This document shows positions 1 to 5,835 of a DNA stretch of 5,954 nt, in pieces. The DNA comes from Planctomycetota bacterium (GTDB lineage Bacteria > Planctomycetota > Phycisphaerae > UBA1845). A program made the translations under genes and the position numbers. The stretch's first letter is position 1. Every line of letters begins with the position of its first letter. The stretch spans positions 1 through 5,954 of the forward strand of contig JAJRUK010000318.1 in NCBI GenBank assembly GCA_024277835.1, given 5' to 3'. The notes below the pieces were generated by a model. That model made no database searches. It had not been told where the DNA came from and worked only from the letters and a program-made list of their open reading frames with translations.

Positions 1-48
1 CACGCTTCCTACGGACAATATCATGATGATCCAGCCTGCGGGTGTCAT
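1..48 (-). CDS. NSS transporter small subunit, MetS-like (partial, runs off left edge)
   Basis: Only the first 16 codons are visible, reading MTPAGWIIMILSVGSV, a short N-terminus passing straight into a hydrophobic helix. The ATG (48 to 46) overlaps the TGA stop of the NSS transporter as ATGA, and a perfect GGAGG lies 7 bases upstream inside the end of that gene, so translational coupling is likely. Known background: several bacterial NSS transporters are followed by a gene for a single-helix protein of roughly 30 to 60 residues. The best-known case is MetS, needed with MetP for methionine and alanine uptake in Corynebacterium. Inference: this is such a partner, sitting in the inner membrane next to the transporter. 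The rest of the gene is outside the window, so its length and tail are unknown. The alternative is an unrelated small membrane protein. Confidence 0.72.
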   Translation of the reverse strand, partial: MTPAGWIIMILSVGSV

Positions 49-1700
49 GATGCGGCCTCCATTTCGTCGTCGGGGTCGGGTGCAAGCCCCTGTCGATCCC
101 ATCGTTTGCTGGCGATGTTAATCATGATCGTGATAAAAATCGCGACGGCGACAATCAAGAGCATGGACAGAAACGGCACTGTCTCTTCCCGAATCGTTTT
201 GATCCGACCAGGAAGATTCTGCCAGCACCAAGCTATGAAAATAATCAGCAGGTACGTCGGTGAGATGTATTTGATGACGAACTTCCACACCTTGGGGATG
301 CGTAGCTCAGCCCCTCGGATCGCCTCGTTGTAACCGCGTTCGACGCCAAACACCCATGAGAACAAGATCACTTCAAGCGTCGCAAGGACGAAGATAAACG
401 CGGTGCCAACCCAGAAGTCGATCGTGTCGAGCGCTGCGCTATTACCGCTGAAGTAGAGGATGAAGCCCGATCCAAAGAGCGTAATCAGCCCGAGCATCGT
501 GACCGACGCCCGACGCCCAATGCCAAGCCCCTCTTCCAGAAACGCGATCGCCGGTTGAAGCATCGAAAGTGAACTAGTGATCGCCGCCAAAAAAAGCATG
601 AAGAACCAGGCAACACCGAACCATCGACCGCCGTGCATGTACTCGAAGACGACGGGCAACGTCTCAAAGCCCAGTGAGAATGTCCCGATCTTTGAACCGC
701 CGTCAGCCAGCAAGTAGGTTCCGCCGAGGAAGATGAATGCGGCCGGGATTGTGATGAGTCCTCCGAGACAGACTTCAAAAAATTCGTTCGTGGCTCCTGC
801 TGTCAGACCGGATAGAACGACGTCATCGTTGCGCTTGAGGTAGCTTGCGTAGTTGATGATAATTCCAAAACCGACGGACAAACTAAAGAAGATCTGGCCT
901 GTAGCGGCGAGCCACGTCTTGGGATTCATTAATGCCGTCACCCAGCTAGATCCGTCTGTACCCTGAGGATTCCACATGAAACCGAGACCGTTCTCTACGT
1001 TCTGCAAGGGCAGTTCCGGGTTCGGTGTTCCGAGCGTCAAGACGCGGATCAACACGATGACGGCACAGATAGCCATCACCGGCATCGCCCGAACGCAAAA
1101 AGCTTCGATTCCCTTGGAGACCCCACGAAAAATCAAAAAGAAGTTGAGTGTGAACGTCGTCAGCGCAAAGTAGACTAGCGGTTGAACGCCCGACTCAAAA
1201 AGCGCGCCGTCTCCGCCGCCGCCGATAAACGTCTTGTAAAAATCGCTGCTCCGTGCTGCGAAGTTCGCCGGGTCGTTCCCGAGGTCTAGCCCGCCCTTAA
1301 GATATTCCCACGCGTACCCCAAACACCACGCCTCGATGAGCACGTAGTACATGTAGATCATCAACGGGACCATGACCCCGAGGACGCCCATGTACCGATA
1401 GCGCGATTTCCCGCCAAGGATGCCGAAAATCGCCGGGGCGGAGTTGTACCCTTTGCTGCCACCGAATCGACCCATCGCCCATTCCGCCCAACAGATCGGG
1501 ATCGCGACCAGAACGAGCGCCACGAAATACGGGATCATGAACGCGCCGCCGCCGTTTTGGGCAGCTTGACCGGGGAATCGCAGAAAGTTACCCAGACCAA
1601 CAGCCGAACCCGCAACAGCAAGGATCACGCCAAGTCGCGTCCCCCATTGTTCCTTAGGTTTCCCGCCTCGGGTTAGCTCGTTCGATTGACCCTGCGTCAT
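45..1700 (-). CDS. Sodium-dependent amino-acid transporter, NSS/SNF family (LeuT-like)
   Basis: This 551-residue inner-membrane symporter should import a neutral, probably hydrophobic amino acid with Na+. It aligns by eye with Aquifex LeuT along nearly its whole length. Helix 1 carries AVGLGNFLRFP (33-43), with N38 matching Na+ ligand N27 and R41 matching gate residue R30. Y119 matches Y108; F272, S275 and F278 match F253, S256 and F259; N305 matches N286; T375 and S376 match Na+/substrate residues T354 and S355; D428 matches gate D404. E309 matches LeuT E290, the acidic residue that replaces chloride, so chloride-independent transport is expected. Differences in the substrate pocket are S32 for N21, S273 for T254, I115 for V104 and M380 for I359. 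Length is normal for 12 helices plus a charged C-terminal tail. The start is supported by AGGAG at 1715-1711, 10 bases from the ATG. The exact substrate cannot be read from the sequence. Confidence 0.96.
   Translation of the reverse strand: MTQGQSNELTRGGKPKEQWGTRLGVILAVAGSAVGLGNFLRFPGQAAQNGGGAFMIPYFVALVLVAIPICWAEWAMGRFGGSKGYNSAPAIFGILGGKSRYRYMGVLGVMVPLMIYMYYVLIEAWCLGYAWEYLKGGLDLGNDPANFAARSSDFYKTFIGGGGDGALFESGVQPLVYFALTTFTLNFFLIFRGVSKGIEAFCVRAMPVMAICAVIVLIRVLTLGTPNPELPLQNVENGLGFMWNPQGTDGSSWVTALMNPKTWLAATGQIFFSLSVGFGIIINYASYLKRNDDVVLSGLTAGATNEFFEVCLGGLITIPAAFIFLGGTYLLADGGSKIGTFSLGFETLPVVFEYMHGGRWFGVAWFFMLFLAAITSSLSMLQPAIAFLEEGLGIGRRASVTMLGLITLFGSGFILYFSGNSAALDTIDFWVGTAFIFVLATLEVILFSWVFGVERGYNEAIRGAELRIPKVWKFVIKYISPTYLLIIFIAWCWQNLPGRIKTIREETVPFLSMLLIVAVAIFITIMINIASKRWDRQGLAPDPDDEMEAAS
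56..60 (-). promoter_or_regulatory. Shine-Dalgarno of the small NSS-associated ORF
   Basis: The minus strand reads GGAGG here, followed by 7 bases and the ATG at 48. It lies inside the last codons of the NSS gene. A perfect site at ideal spacing is the main argument that the tiny downstream ORF is really translated. Confidence 0.7.
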
Positions 1701-1737
1701 TGAATAAACTCTCCTGATGCAAAAGTGCCCCCAGAGC

Positions 1738-1755
1738 CGCAGGCTTTAGCCTGCG
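1738..1755. repeat. Short palindrome, REP-like
   Basis: CGCAGGC, loop TTTA, GCCTGCG forms a perfect 7-bp stem in the divergent intergenic region, 38 bases upstream of the NSS start. No T-run follows on either strand, so it is a poor terminator and does not face the end of any gene. From memory, the GCAGGCTTTAGCCTGC form recurs in many genomes as a dispersed repeat, which suggests a REP-type element. Only one copy is in this window, so the repeat assignment is inference. It could instead be an operator for either flanking gene. Confidence 0.45.
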
Positions 1756-1874
1756 CGGACGCTCGTAGGCGATGGACCGCAGATTGCTATGACGATGCTG
1801 CGTTGAGTACGCAGTTTTTCCGCCGCGCCCGTGAGCGTCAAAGTGTAACCGATTGTCAGTATCGTTGGCAAACC

Positions 1875-1903
1875 TTGCCTCGCCGCGCTCATGCGGCTAT
1901 TTT
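1875..1903 (+). promoter_or_regulatory. Weak sigma70-like promoter candidate for the AGCS gene
   Basis: TTGCCT (1875-1880) and TATTTT (1898-1903) are separated by 17 bases. Each matches 4 of 6 consensus positions. Transcription would start near 1910, giving a 5' leader of about 28 bases before the ATG at 1938. This is a pattern match only; matches of this quality arise by chance. Confidence 0.2.
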
Positions 1904-1928
1904 TCCGACCACGTTTCATACTCGAACC

Positions 1929-1932
1929 GGAG
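1929..1932 (+). promoter_or_regulatory. Shine-Dalgarno deciding the AGCS start
   Basis: GGAG lies 5 bases before the ATG at 1938. The same frame is open back to 1725, but the extra 71 codons include the intergenic palindrome and encode an arginine-rich, non-conserved stretch, so 1938 is preferred. Confidence 0.65.
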
Positions 1933-1937
1933 ACACT

Positions 1938-3755
1938 ATGACGCTTGACCAATTCGCCAAGGATCTTCTCAGTTGGGTCTGGGGGCAGCCGCTGTTTTAC
2001 ATGCTCCTTGGCTGCGGGCTAATATTTACGCTCGGGTCTAGGTTCGTTCAATGGCGGATTCTGACTCACGGCTACGCCTGCATCCGAGGTCGGTTTGATA
2101 AACCGGGGGACGCCGGGCAGATTAATCACTTTCAGGCGCTTTGCGCTGCGCTTTCGGCAACGGTTGGTCTGGGCAACATTGCGGGTGTGGCGGTCGCGAT
2201 TTCGATCGGTGGTCCAGGGGCGGTTTTCTGGATGTGGGTCGTGGGTGTGTTCGGGATGGCGCTGAAGTTTATGGAGTGTACGCTCGCGGTGATGTTTCGC
2301 GACGAACGCGATGTTCCCGATCCGAGCGCGCCTGCCCTGATGGAAGCAGACGCCGAAGATGGAACGCTCGAATACAAGGGCGAGGCTGGTGCGGGTCGGG
2401 GCGCTAAGGTTCGTGCACGCGGTGAAGTTCGCGGCGGACCCATGTGGTACATCCAAAAGGCGCTAGTCGATCCGCTCAAGGCAAAAGAAAACTGGGCGTG
2501 GCGGCCGTTCAAAGTGCTCGCTGTCCTGTTTGCCATTGCGACGGTTCTGAACTCGTTTGGCGGCGGGAATATGTTCCAGGGGTGGAACATATCGAACACG
2601 TTGAAACTGTATTTCAACGTCCCAGTCCTAGTTTCAGCGACACTCGTTTCCGCATGCGTGGCGATCGTGATTATCGGCGGAATCAAGCGAATCGGCACGG
2701 TTGCGTCGAAGCTCGTTCCGTTCATGTGCGTGATATACGTGGCAGGTGCCCTTTATGTTGTGCTAACCCATGCGACCGAGATTCCGCATTATCTTTCGCT
2801 GATCGTCAAGTCGGCATTCACATCGACCGCGGGAACCGGTGGGTTCGCTGGTGCGACGATTTGGATCGCGTTTACGCAAGGCATGAAGAGAGCCTGCTTC
2901 TCCAACGAAGCAGGCGAGGGGTCGGCTGCGATTGCTCACGCGGCTGCGAGAACCGATGAGCCTATTCGAGAGGGCGTCGTTGCCGGCATCGGTCCATTCA
3001 TTGATACGATCGTCATTTGTACGCTCAGCGCTCTGGTGATTTTGATGACCGGTGCATGGCAGAGACCAGCGCTTGGAACGGTTGAGTCGGTCAACGGATC
3101 GACGATCGTCGTGAAGTGTGCGGAAGATATACCTGCACACTTCTACGATTCGTATTCGCAAGCGCTTTCAGGTGACGCGGGACGGCGACTTGCTGTGTTC
3201 GTCGCGCAGGAACCGGGAGGCCCGCCCGAGTCGGTCGTCTTGTCTGTCTCCGGCGTGGAAGGCGACCTAAGCGCGGGTTGGACGGGTGTTTCTGGAGTCA
3301 CTCTGTCGCTGGATGACAAGAACATCACGACGAAAGAGCGCGAGCGCATCGTCCCTGGTCAGCCGGTTCACCTCCAACTCAACGGTGCGGAGCTTACAGC
3401 CGTCGCTTTCGACACGAGCATCTTCGGTTTCGGGAAATACATGGTAACGCTTGGCGTACTTCTTTTCGGGTTTAGTACGATGGTCTCCTGGAGCTATTAC
3501 GGCGAAAAAGGAGCAGAGTATCTGCTTGGACCGAGCGCGATTCTTCCGTTTAAGTTCGTGTTCGTGATTTTTGTGTTCTGCGGGATGGCGCTTGAAAAAT
3601 TCGAAACCGTGTATAACTTTTCTGATTCGACGACGGGGATGATGGTGCTTTGTAATCTGCCGGCAGTCTTGATCCTATCGCCGACAGTAATGCGGGCGGC
3701 GACGAAGTATTTTCGGCGTCTTGATGCGGGTGAGTTCCCGAGGAATGATCGCTAG
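1938..3755 (+). CDS. Alanine/glycine:cation symporter, AGCS family, with two inserts
   Basis: This 605-residue inner-membrane protein should import alanine or glycine with Na+. Family hallmarks are visible: ATVGLGNIAGVAVAISIGGPG (residues 74-94, split here as ATVGLGNIAG then VAVAISIGGPG), RGGPMWYIQKAL (165-176), FSNEAGEGSAAIAHAAA (321-337) and SWSYYGEKGAEYL (517-529). Hydrophobic stretches and positive charges fit 11 helices with the N-terminus outside. The typical family length is about 450 to 500 residues. The excess lies in two places: about 35 extra residues in the predicted cytoplasmic loop at 121-163, and about 100 extra residues at 378-482 in a predicted extracytoplasmic loop between helices 8 and 9. 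The second insert is rich in alternating polar and hydrophobic residues, suggesting beta structure; I do not recognise the fold. The frame stays intact through both, so they look like genuine insertions. The gene is divergent from the NSS transporter and ends in TAG. Confidence 0.94.
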   Translation: MTLDQFAKDLLSWVWGQPLFYMLLGCGLIFTLGSRFVQWRILTHGYACIRGRFDKPGDAGQINHFQALCAALSATVGLGNIAGVAVAISIGGPGAVFWMWVVGVFGMALKFMECTLAVMFRDERDVPDPSAPALMEADAEDGTLEYKGEAGAGRGAKVRARGEVRGGPMWYIQKALVDPLKAKENWAWRPFKVLAVLFAIATVLNSFGGGNMFQGWNISNTLKLYFNVPVLVSATLVSACVAIVIIGGIKRIGTVASKLVPFMCVIYVAGALYVVLTHATEIPHYLSLIVKSAFTSTAGTGGFAGATIWIAFTQGMKRACFSNEAGEGSAAIAHAAARTDEPIREGVVAGIGPFIDTIVICTLSALVILMTGAWQRPALGTVESVNGSTIVVKCAEDIPAHFYDSYSQALSGDAGRRLAVFVAQEPGGPPESVVLSVSGVEGDLSAGWTGVSGVTLSLDDKNITTKERERIVPGQPVHLQLNGAELTAVAFDTSIFGFGKYMVTLGVLLFGFSTMVSWSYYGEKGAEYLLGPSAILPFKFVFVIFVFCGMALEKFETVYNFSDSTTGMMVLCNLPAVLILSPTVMRAATKYFRRLDAGEFPRNDR

Positions 3756-3795
3756 CACTCGCAACCGCCAAGTGCGGCGACCACCCCCCTCGATC

Positions 3796-3814
3796 CCCCC
3801 TTGGTAAAAGGGGG
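3796..3814. repeat. C-run/G-run hairpin, repeat-like; possible AGCS terminator
   Basis: CCCCCTT, loop GGTAA, AAGGGGG forms a perfect 7-bp stem 40 bases after the AGCS stop. A further C-run (3784-3789) precedes it. No T-run follows on the plus strand, so it is not a canonical intrinsic terminator, although a GC-rich stem could still slow RNA polymerase or protect the 3' end. The wording resembles dispersed CCCCCTTGATAAAGGGGG-type repeats that I recall from many bacterial genomes. The family assignment is inference from a single copy. Confidence 0.45.
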
Positions 3815-3880
3815 ACGAACGAGGAACGGGCGGAGGGAAGAGGACGGTCCGCTACAGTTGACCGTTCTGCACGCTAGATT

Positions 3881-3885
3881 GGAGG
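3881..3885 (+). promoter_or_regulatory. Shine-Dalgarno of the lipoprotein ORF
   Basis: GGAGG lies 5 bases before the ATG at 3891. It selects this start over the TTG at 3801 in the same frame, which would add 30 codons covering the C-run/G-run hairpin, and it places a signal sequence right at the N-terminus. Confidence 0.7.
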
Positions 3886-3890
3886 AAACG

Positions 3891-4010
3891 ATGCAAAAGA
3901 AAAACTGTTCTGTTATTGCGATGAGTGTTCTGGTTCTTGCAGGTCTCTTTTGGGGGTCGGGTTGTGGCATCATGACGGGGATGACGTTGGATGACGAAAC
4001 GATCGACTAG
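3891..4010 (+). CDS. Putative lipoprotein signal-peptide segment, ended by in-frame TAG
   Basis: This 39-codon ORF has a strong Shine-Dalgarno. It begins with a lysine-bearing N-terminus (MQKKN), a hydrophobic core (about residues 8-21) and a Cys at 25 within FWGSGCG. That fits a lipoprotein (signal peptidase II) signal, although the lipobox is imperfect because position -3 is G rather than L or V. Only 14 residues follow the Cys before a TAG at 4008-4010. The very next codon, in the same frame, is the ATG of a 119-codon acidic ORF. The simplest reading is one lipoprotein gene of about 159 codons broken by a single amber codon, which CAG-to-TAG would explain. Alternatives are a real tiny lipoprotein, amber readthrough, or a sequencing error. 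I do not recognise the family. Confidence 0.6.
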   Translation: MQKKNCSVIAMSVLVLAGLFWGSGCGIMTGMTLDDETID

Positions 4011-4370
4011 ATGAACGACGTCATGGACGATATGATGAATACGTCCAACCTGGCCGTGTTTATTGACCCGGATGACATGATGTTTTCGACGAGCGATGTT
4101 CGTGATCTCGACGGCGAGATTGTCCGGATTGATCTGGATACCGATTCGATCATCTGGGTCGCCGACGGAACGAGCCACGGCCCTGGAACATGGACCGTCA
4201 GCGGCAACTTTCTTACAGAAACGTCGTTCTTTGAAGTGGTCTTCGGTTCTGAGGGCGGGGAGCGGCGTGCGTACTTTACAGAGACGAGCACCGGGACGTT
4301 GTGCGATATTTCGCTGTTTGATGGCGACATTCGGGTTGTGCAGACCAGCGTGCCGGTGCCGCAGGATTAG
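4011..4370 (+). CDS. Hypothetical acidic protein; probable mature part of the interrupted lipoprotein
   Basis: This 119-codon ORF starts directly after the TAG of the signal-peptide ORF, in the same frame. It begins with a Met- and Asp-rich stretch (MNDVMDDMMN) that would be a natural continuation of the preceding residues. The rest is strongly acidic with alternating hydrophobic residues (for example EIVRIDLD at 36-43 and TWTVSGNFL at 60-68), suggesting a small beta-rich domain. There is one Cys (98) and no membrane helix. No Shine-Dalgarno precedes the ATG, so independent translation would be weak, and without the upstream segment the product has no export signal. Termination-reinitiation at TAG-ATG is possible. 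The function is unknown and I recognise no family. It is probably a damaged or recoded exported lipoprotein. Confidence 0.55.
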   Translation: MNDVMDDMMNTSNLAVFIDPDDMMFSTSDVRDLDGEIVRIDLDTDSIIWVADGTSHGPGTWTVSGNFLTETSFFEVVFGSEGGERRAYFTETSTGTLCDISLFDGDIRVVQTSVPVPQD

Positions 4371-4450
4371 GACTCGCACTTGGCGGTCGCCGTTGGGTGT
4401 TTCGGCTCAAGCGGTCGACCGCCGTCTGTTCTCCGGCTACCATCCCTTTG

Positions 4451-5545
4451 ATGACGACCTCGGAGAAAGTAAGCGAAACGCCCGCGACTGGCGGACTCTT
4501 TGATCAAACGCCGGATTCACTGCGCGCGCTGTTTAAGGACTGGGGAGAACCCGCCTTCCGCTGCAAACAGGTCGTCGAGTGGGTCTACGAGCAGGGCGTG
4601 ACGAGCTACGACGAGATGACCAACCTCTCCAAGTCGCTTCGGGCAAAGCTCGCAGAGACACTGCCGTTCTATCAATCAACGATCGTGAAAGAGCAGCGGG
4701 CGAGCGACGGCACGCGAAAACTTCTTCTTGCCTGGACGGATGGCGCGACGAGTGAGTGCGTGATGATCCCCGACGGCGATCGGCGGACAGCTTGTATTTC
4801 AACGCAGGTGGGGTGTCCGGTGGGTTGTGTTTTTTGTGCGAGCGGGCTTGATGGGTTGCAGCGTCAGCTCACCGCCGGGCAGATTATCGAGCAGGCGATG
4901 CGCGTGCGGGGCCTGTGCGAGGCGGAGCGACTATCGAATGTCGTGTTCATGGGGCTAGGTGAGCCGCTGAGCAATTACGTGAATACGGTCCACGCGGTTC
5001 GCACGATCAATGCGGAGTGGGGGCTGAGCGTTGGTGCTCGGAAGATCACGGTCAGTACGGTCGGTTTGCCAAACCAGATGCGAAAGCTCGCGGATGAAAA
5101 GTTGCAGATCACGCTTGCGCTGTCGCTGCATGCGCCGAACGATGAGCTTCGTCGCGAGTTGATCCCCTGGGCAGATCGCGTGACGATCTCCGAGCTTGTA
5201 GACGCAGCCAACTATTACTTTGAAAAGACAGGCCGCGAGGTGACGCTTGAGTACATTCTGCTCGGCGGGAAAAACGACTCGCGCGAGTGCGCACGCGATC
5301 TTGCGAAGATGTCCAAGTGGATGCGGAGCAACATCAACCTGATTACGTACAACGCTGTCGATGGTCTGCCGTTCGAGTGTCCGACCGTTGAGACGGTGGA
5401 GATGTTTCACTCGATGTTGCGTGAGCGGGGCGTGAATGCTCACATTCGGACGAGTCGCGGAAGCGATATTGACGGGGCTTGCGGTCAACTACGTCGGCGG
5501 GAAGGGGCGGACTTCGTTTCGGTCTCCACACCGAGCAAGCCGTAA
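4451..5545 (+). CDS. rlmN: Dual-specificity 23S rRNA A2503 / tRNA A37 C2-methyltransferase RlmN
   Basis: This 364-residue cytoplasmic radical-SAM enzyme methylates C2 of A2503 in 23S rRNA and, in the well-studied enzyme, of A37 in some tRNAs. The N-terminal RNA-binding region (about 15-75) has FRCKQVVEWVYEQGV. The 4Fe-4S site is CPVGCVFC with C122, C126 and C129. The two cysteines of the methyl-transfer mechanism are present: C115 in TACISTQ and C344 in GACGQL. SAM-site and barrel motifs include MGLGEP (167-172), ARKITVSTVGLP (196-207) and LALSLHAPND (222-231). Length is normal. RlmN is preferred over the resistance enzyme Cfr for general resemblance and chromosomal context, but C2 versus C8 specificity is not proven by motifs. 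ATG at 4451 is chosen; a GTG at 4397 would add 18 residues. Neither start has a clear Shine-Dalgarno. The gene starts 80 bases after the acidic ORF. Confidence 0.95.
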   Translation: MTTSEKVSETPATGGLFDQTPDSLRALFKDWGEPAFRCKQVVEWVYEQGVTSYDEMTNLSKSLRAKLAETLPFYQSTIVKEQRASDGTRKLLLAWTDGATSECVMIPDGDRRTACISTQVGCPVGCVFCASGLDGLQRQLTAGQIIEQAMRVRGLCEAERLSNVVFMGLGEPLSNYVNTVHAVRTINAEWGLSVGARKITVSTVGLPNQMRKLADEKLQITLALSLHAPNDELRRELIPWADRVTISELVDAANYYFEKTGREVTLEYILLGGKNDSRECARDLAKMSKWMRSNINLITYNAVDGLPFECPTVETVEMFHSMLRERGVNAHIRTSRGSDIDGACGQLRRREGADFVSVSTPSKP

Positions 5546-5606
5546 CGACGTCGCTATTATGAGTTCGCAAGGCGCATGTGAGATGGTCGTTAAAAGTTAC
5601 GGCTTG
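5536..5606. repeat. 11-bp perfect inverted repeat spanning the rlmN stop codon
   Basis: CAAGCCGTAAC (5536-5546) is repeated exactly in inverse orientation at 5596-5606, with 49 bases between. The left arm contains the last codons and the TAA stop of rlmN. A competing pairing exists: TAACGAC (5543-5549) with GTCGTTA (5586-5592). In RNA this would be a long-looped 3' hairpin with no T-run after it. It may protect the mRNA end, be part of a small repeat element, or be accidental. Confidence 0.4.
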
Positions 5607-5835
5607 TCCCTCCCGAAAATGCCATCCGAGCAATAACGGCTGTAACAGACGGTGGATTTGCTGGGCGATACGCCGTCTTCGACTGGGTGTGCATGCGATG
5701 CGTCGGGCGACTCGGCATGAAATCCATACAGATGGAAGCATCGGTCGCTGATCCCGCGCGGAAACGACCGAAACTGTGGTCTCTGGCTCGAGTAGGATCG
5801 TTAGTAGGCACAGGTAACTGTCGAGGCTGTCTTTA
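5546..5835. other. Intergenic region between convergent genes, no supported gene
   Basis: About 290 bases separate the rlmN stop from the stop of the minus-strand efflux gene. Open frames on both strands here are short, arginine/serine-rich or overlap rlmN, and none has a convincing start or familiar protein pattern. Apart from the inverted repeat at its left end I see only weak stems, such as AGACGG with CCGTCT around 5647-5675, and no canonical terminator with a T-run for either gene. Confidence 0.5.

Noticed and set aside
1831..1841. Possible minus-strand -35 (TTGACG) for the NSS gene
   Set aside because: At 17-base spacing the -10 position reads AAAACT, only 3 of 6 matches, too weak to list.
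1725..1937. N-terminal extension of the AGCS frame by 71 codons
   Set aside because: It covers the intergenic palindrome, is rich in arginine and cysteine with no family resemblance, and a proper ribosome site precedes the ATG at 1938.
2019..2725. Minus-strand open frames of 145 and 197 codons inside the AGCS gene
   Set aside because: Low-complexity, Arg/Thr/Pro/Ser-rich translations antiparallel to a clearly coding frame, with no familiar motifs; typical shadows.
3852..4379. Minus-strand 175-codon frame opposite the split lipoprotein
   Set aside because: His/Arg-rich antisense translation of an acidic coding frame; the plus strand has the strong ribosome site and signal peptide.
4955..5488. 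Minus-strand 177-codon frame opposite rlmN
   Set aside because: It mirrors conserved rlmN coding sequence, has no recognisable protein pattern and lacks a clear start signal.
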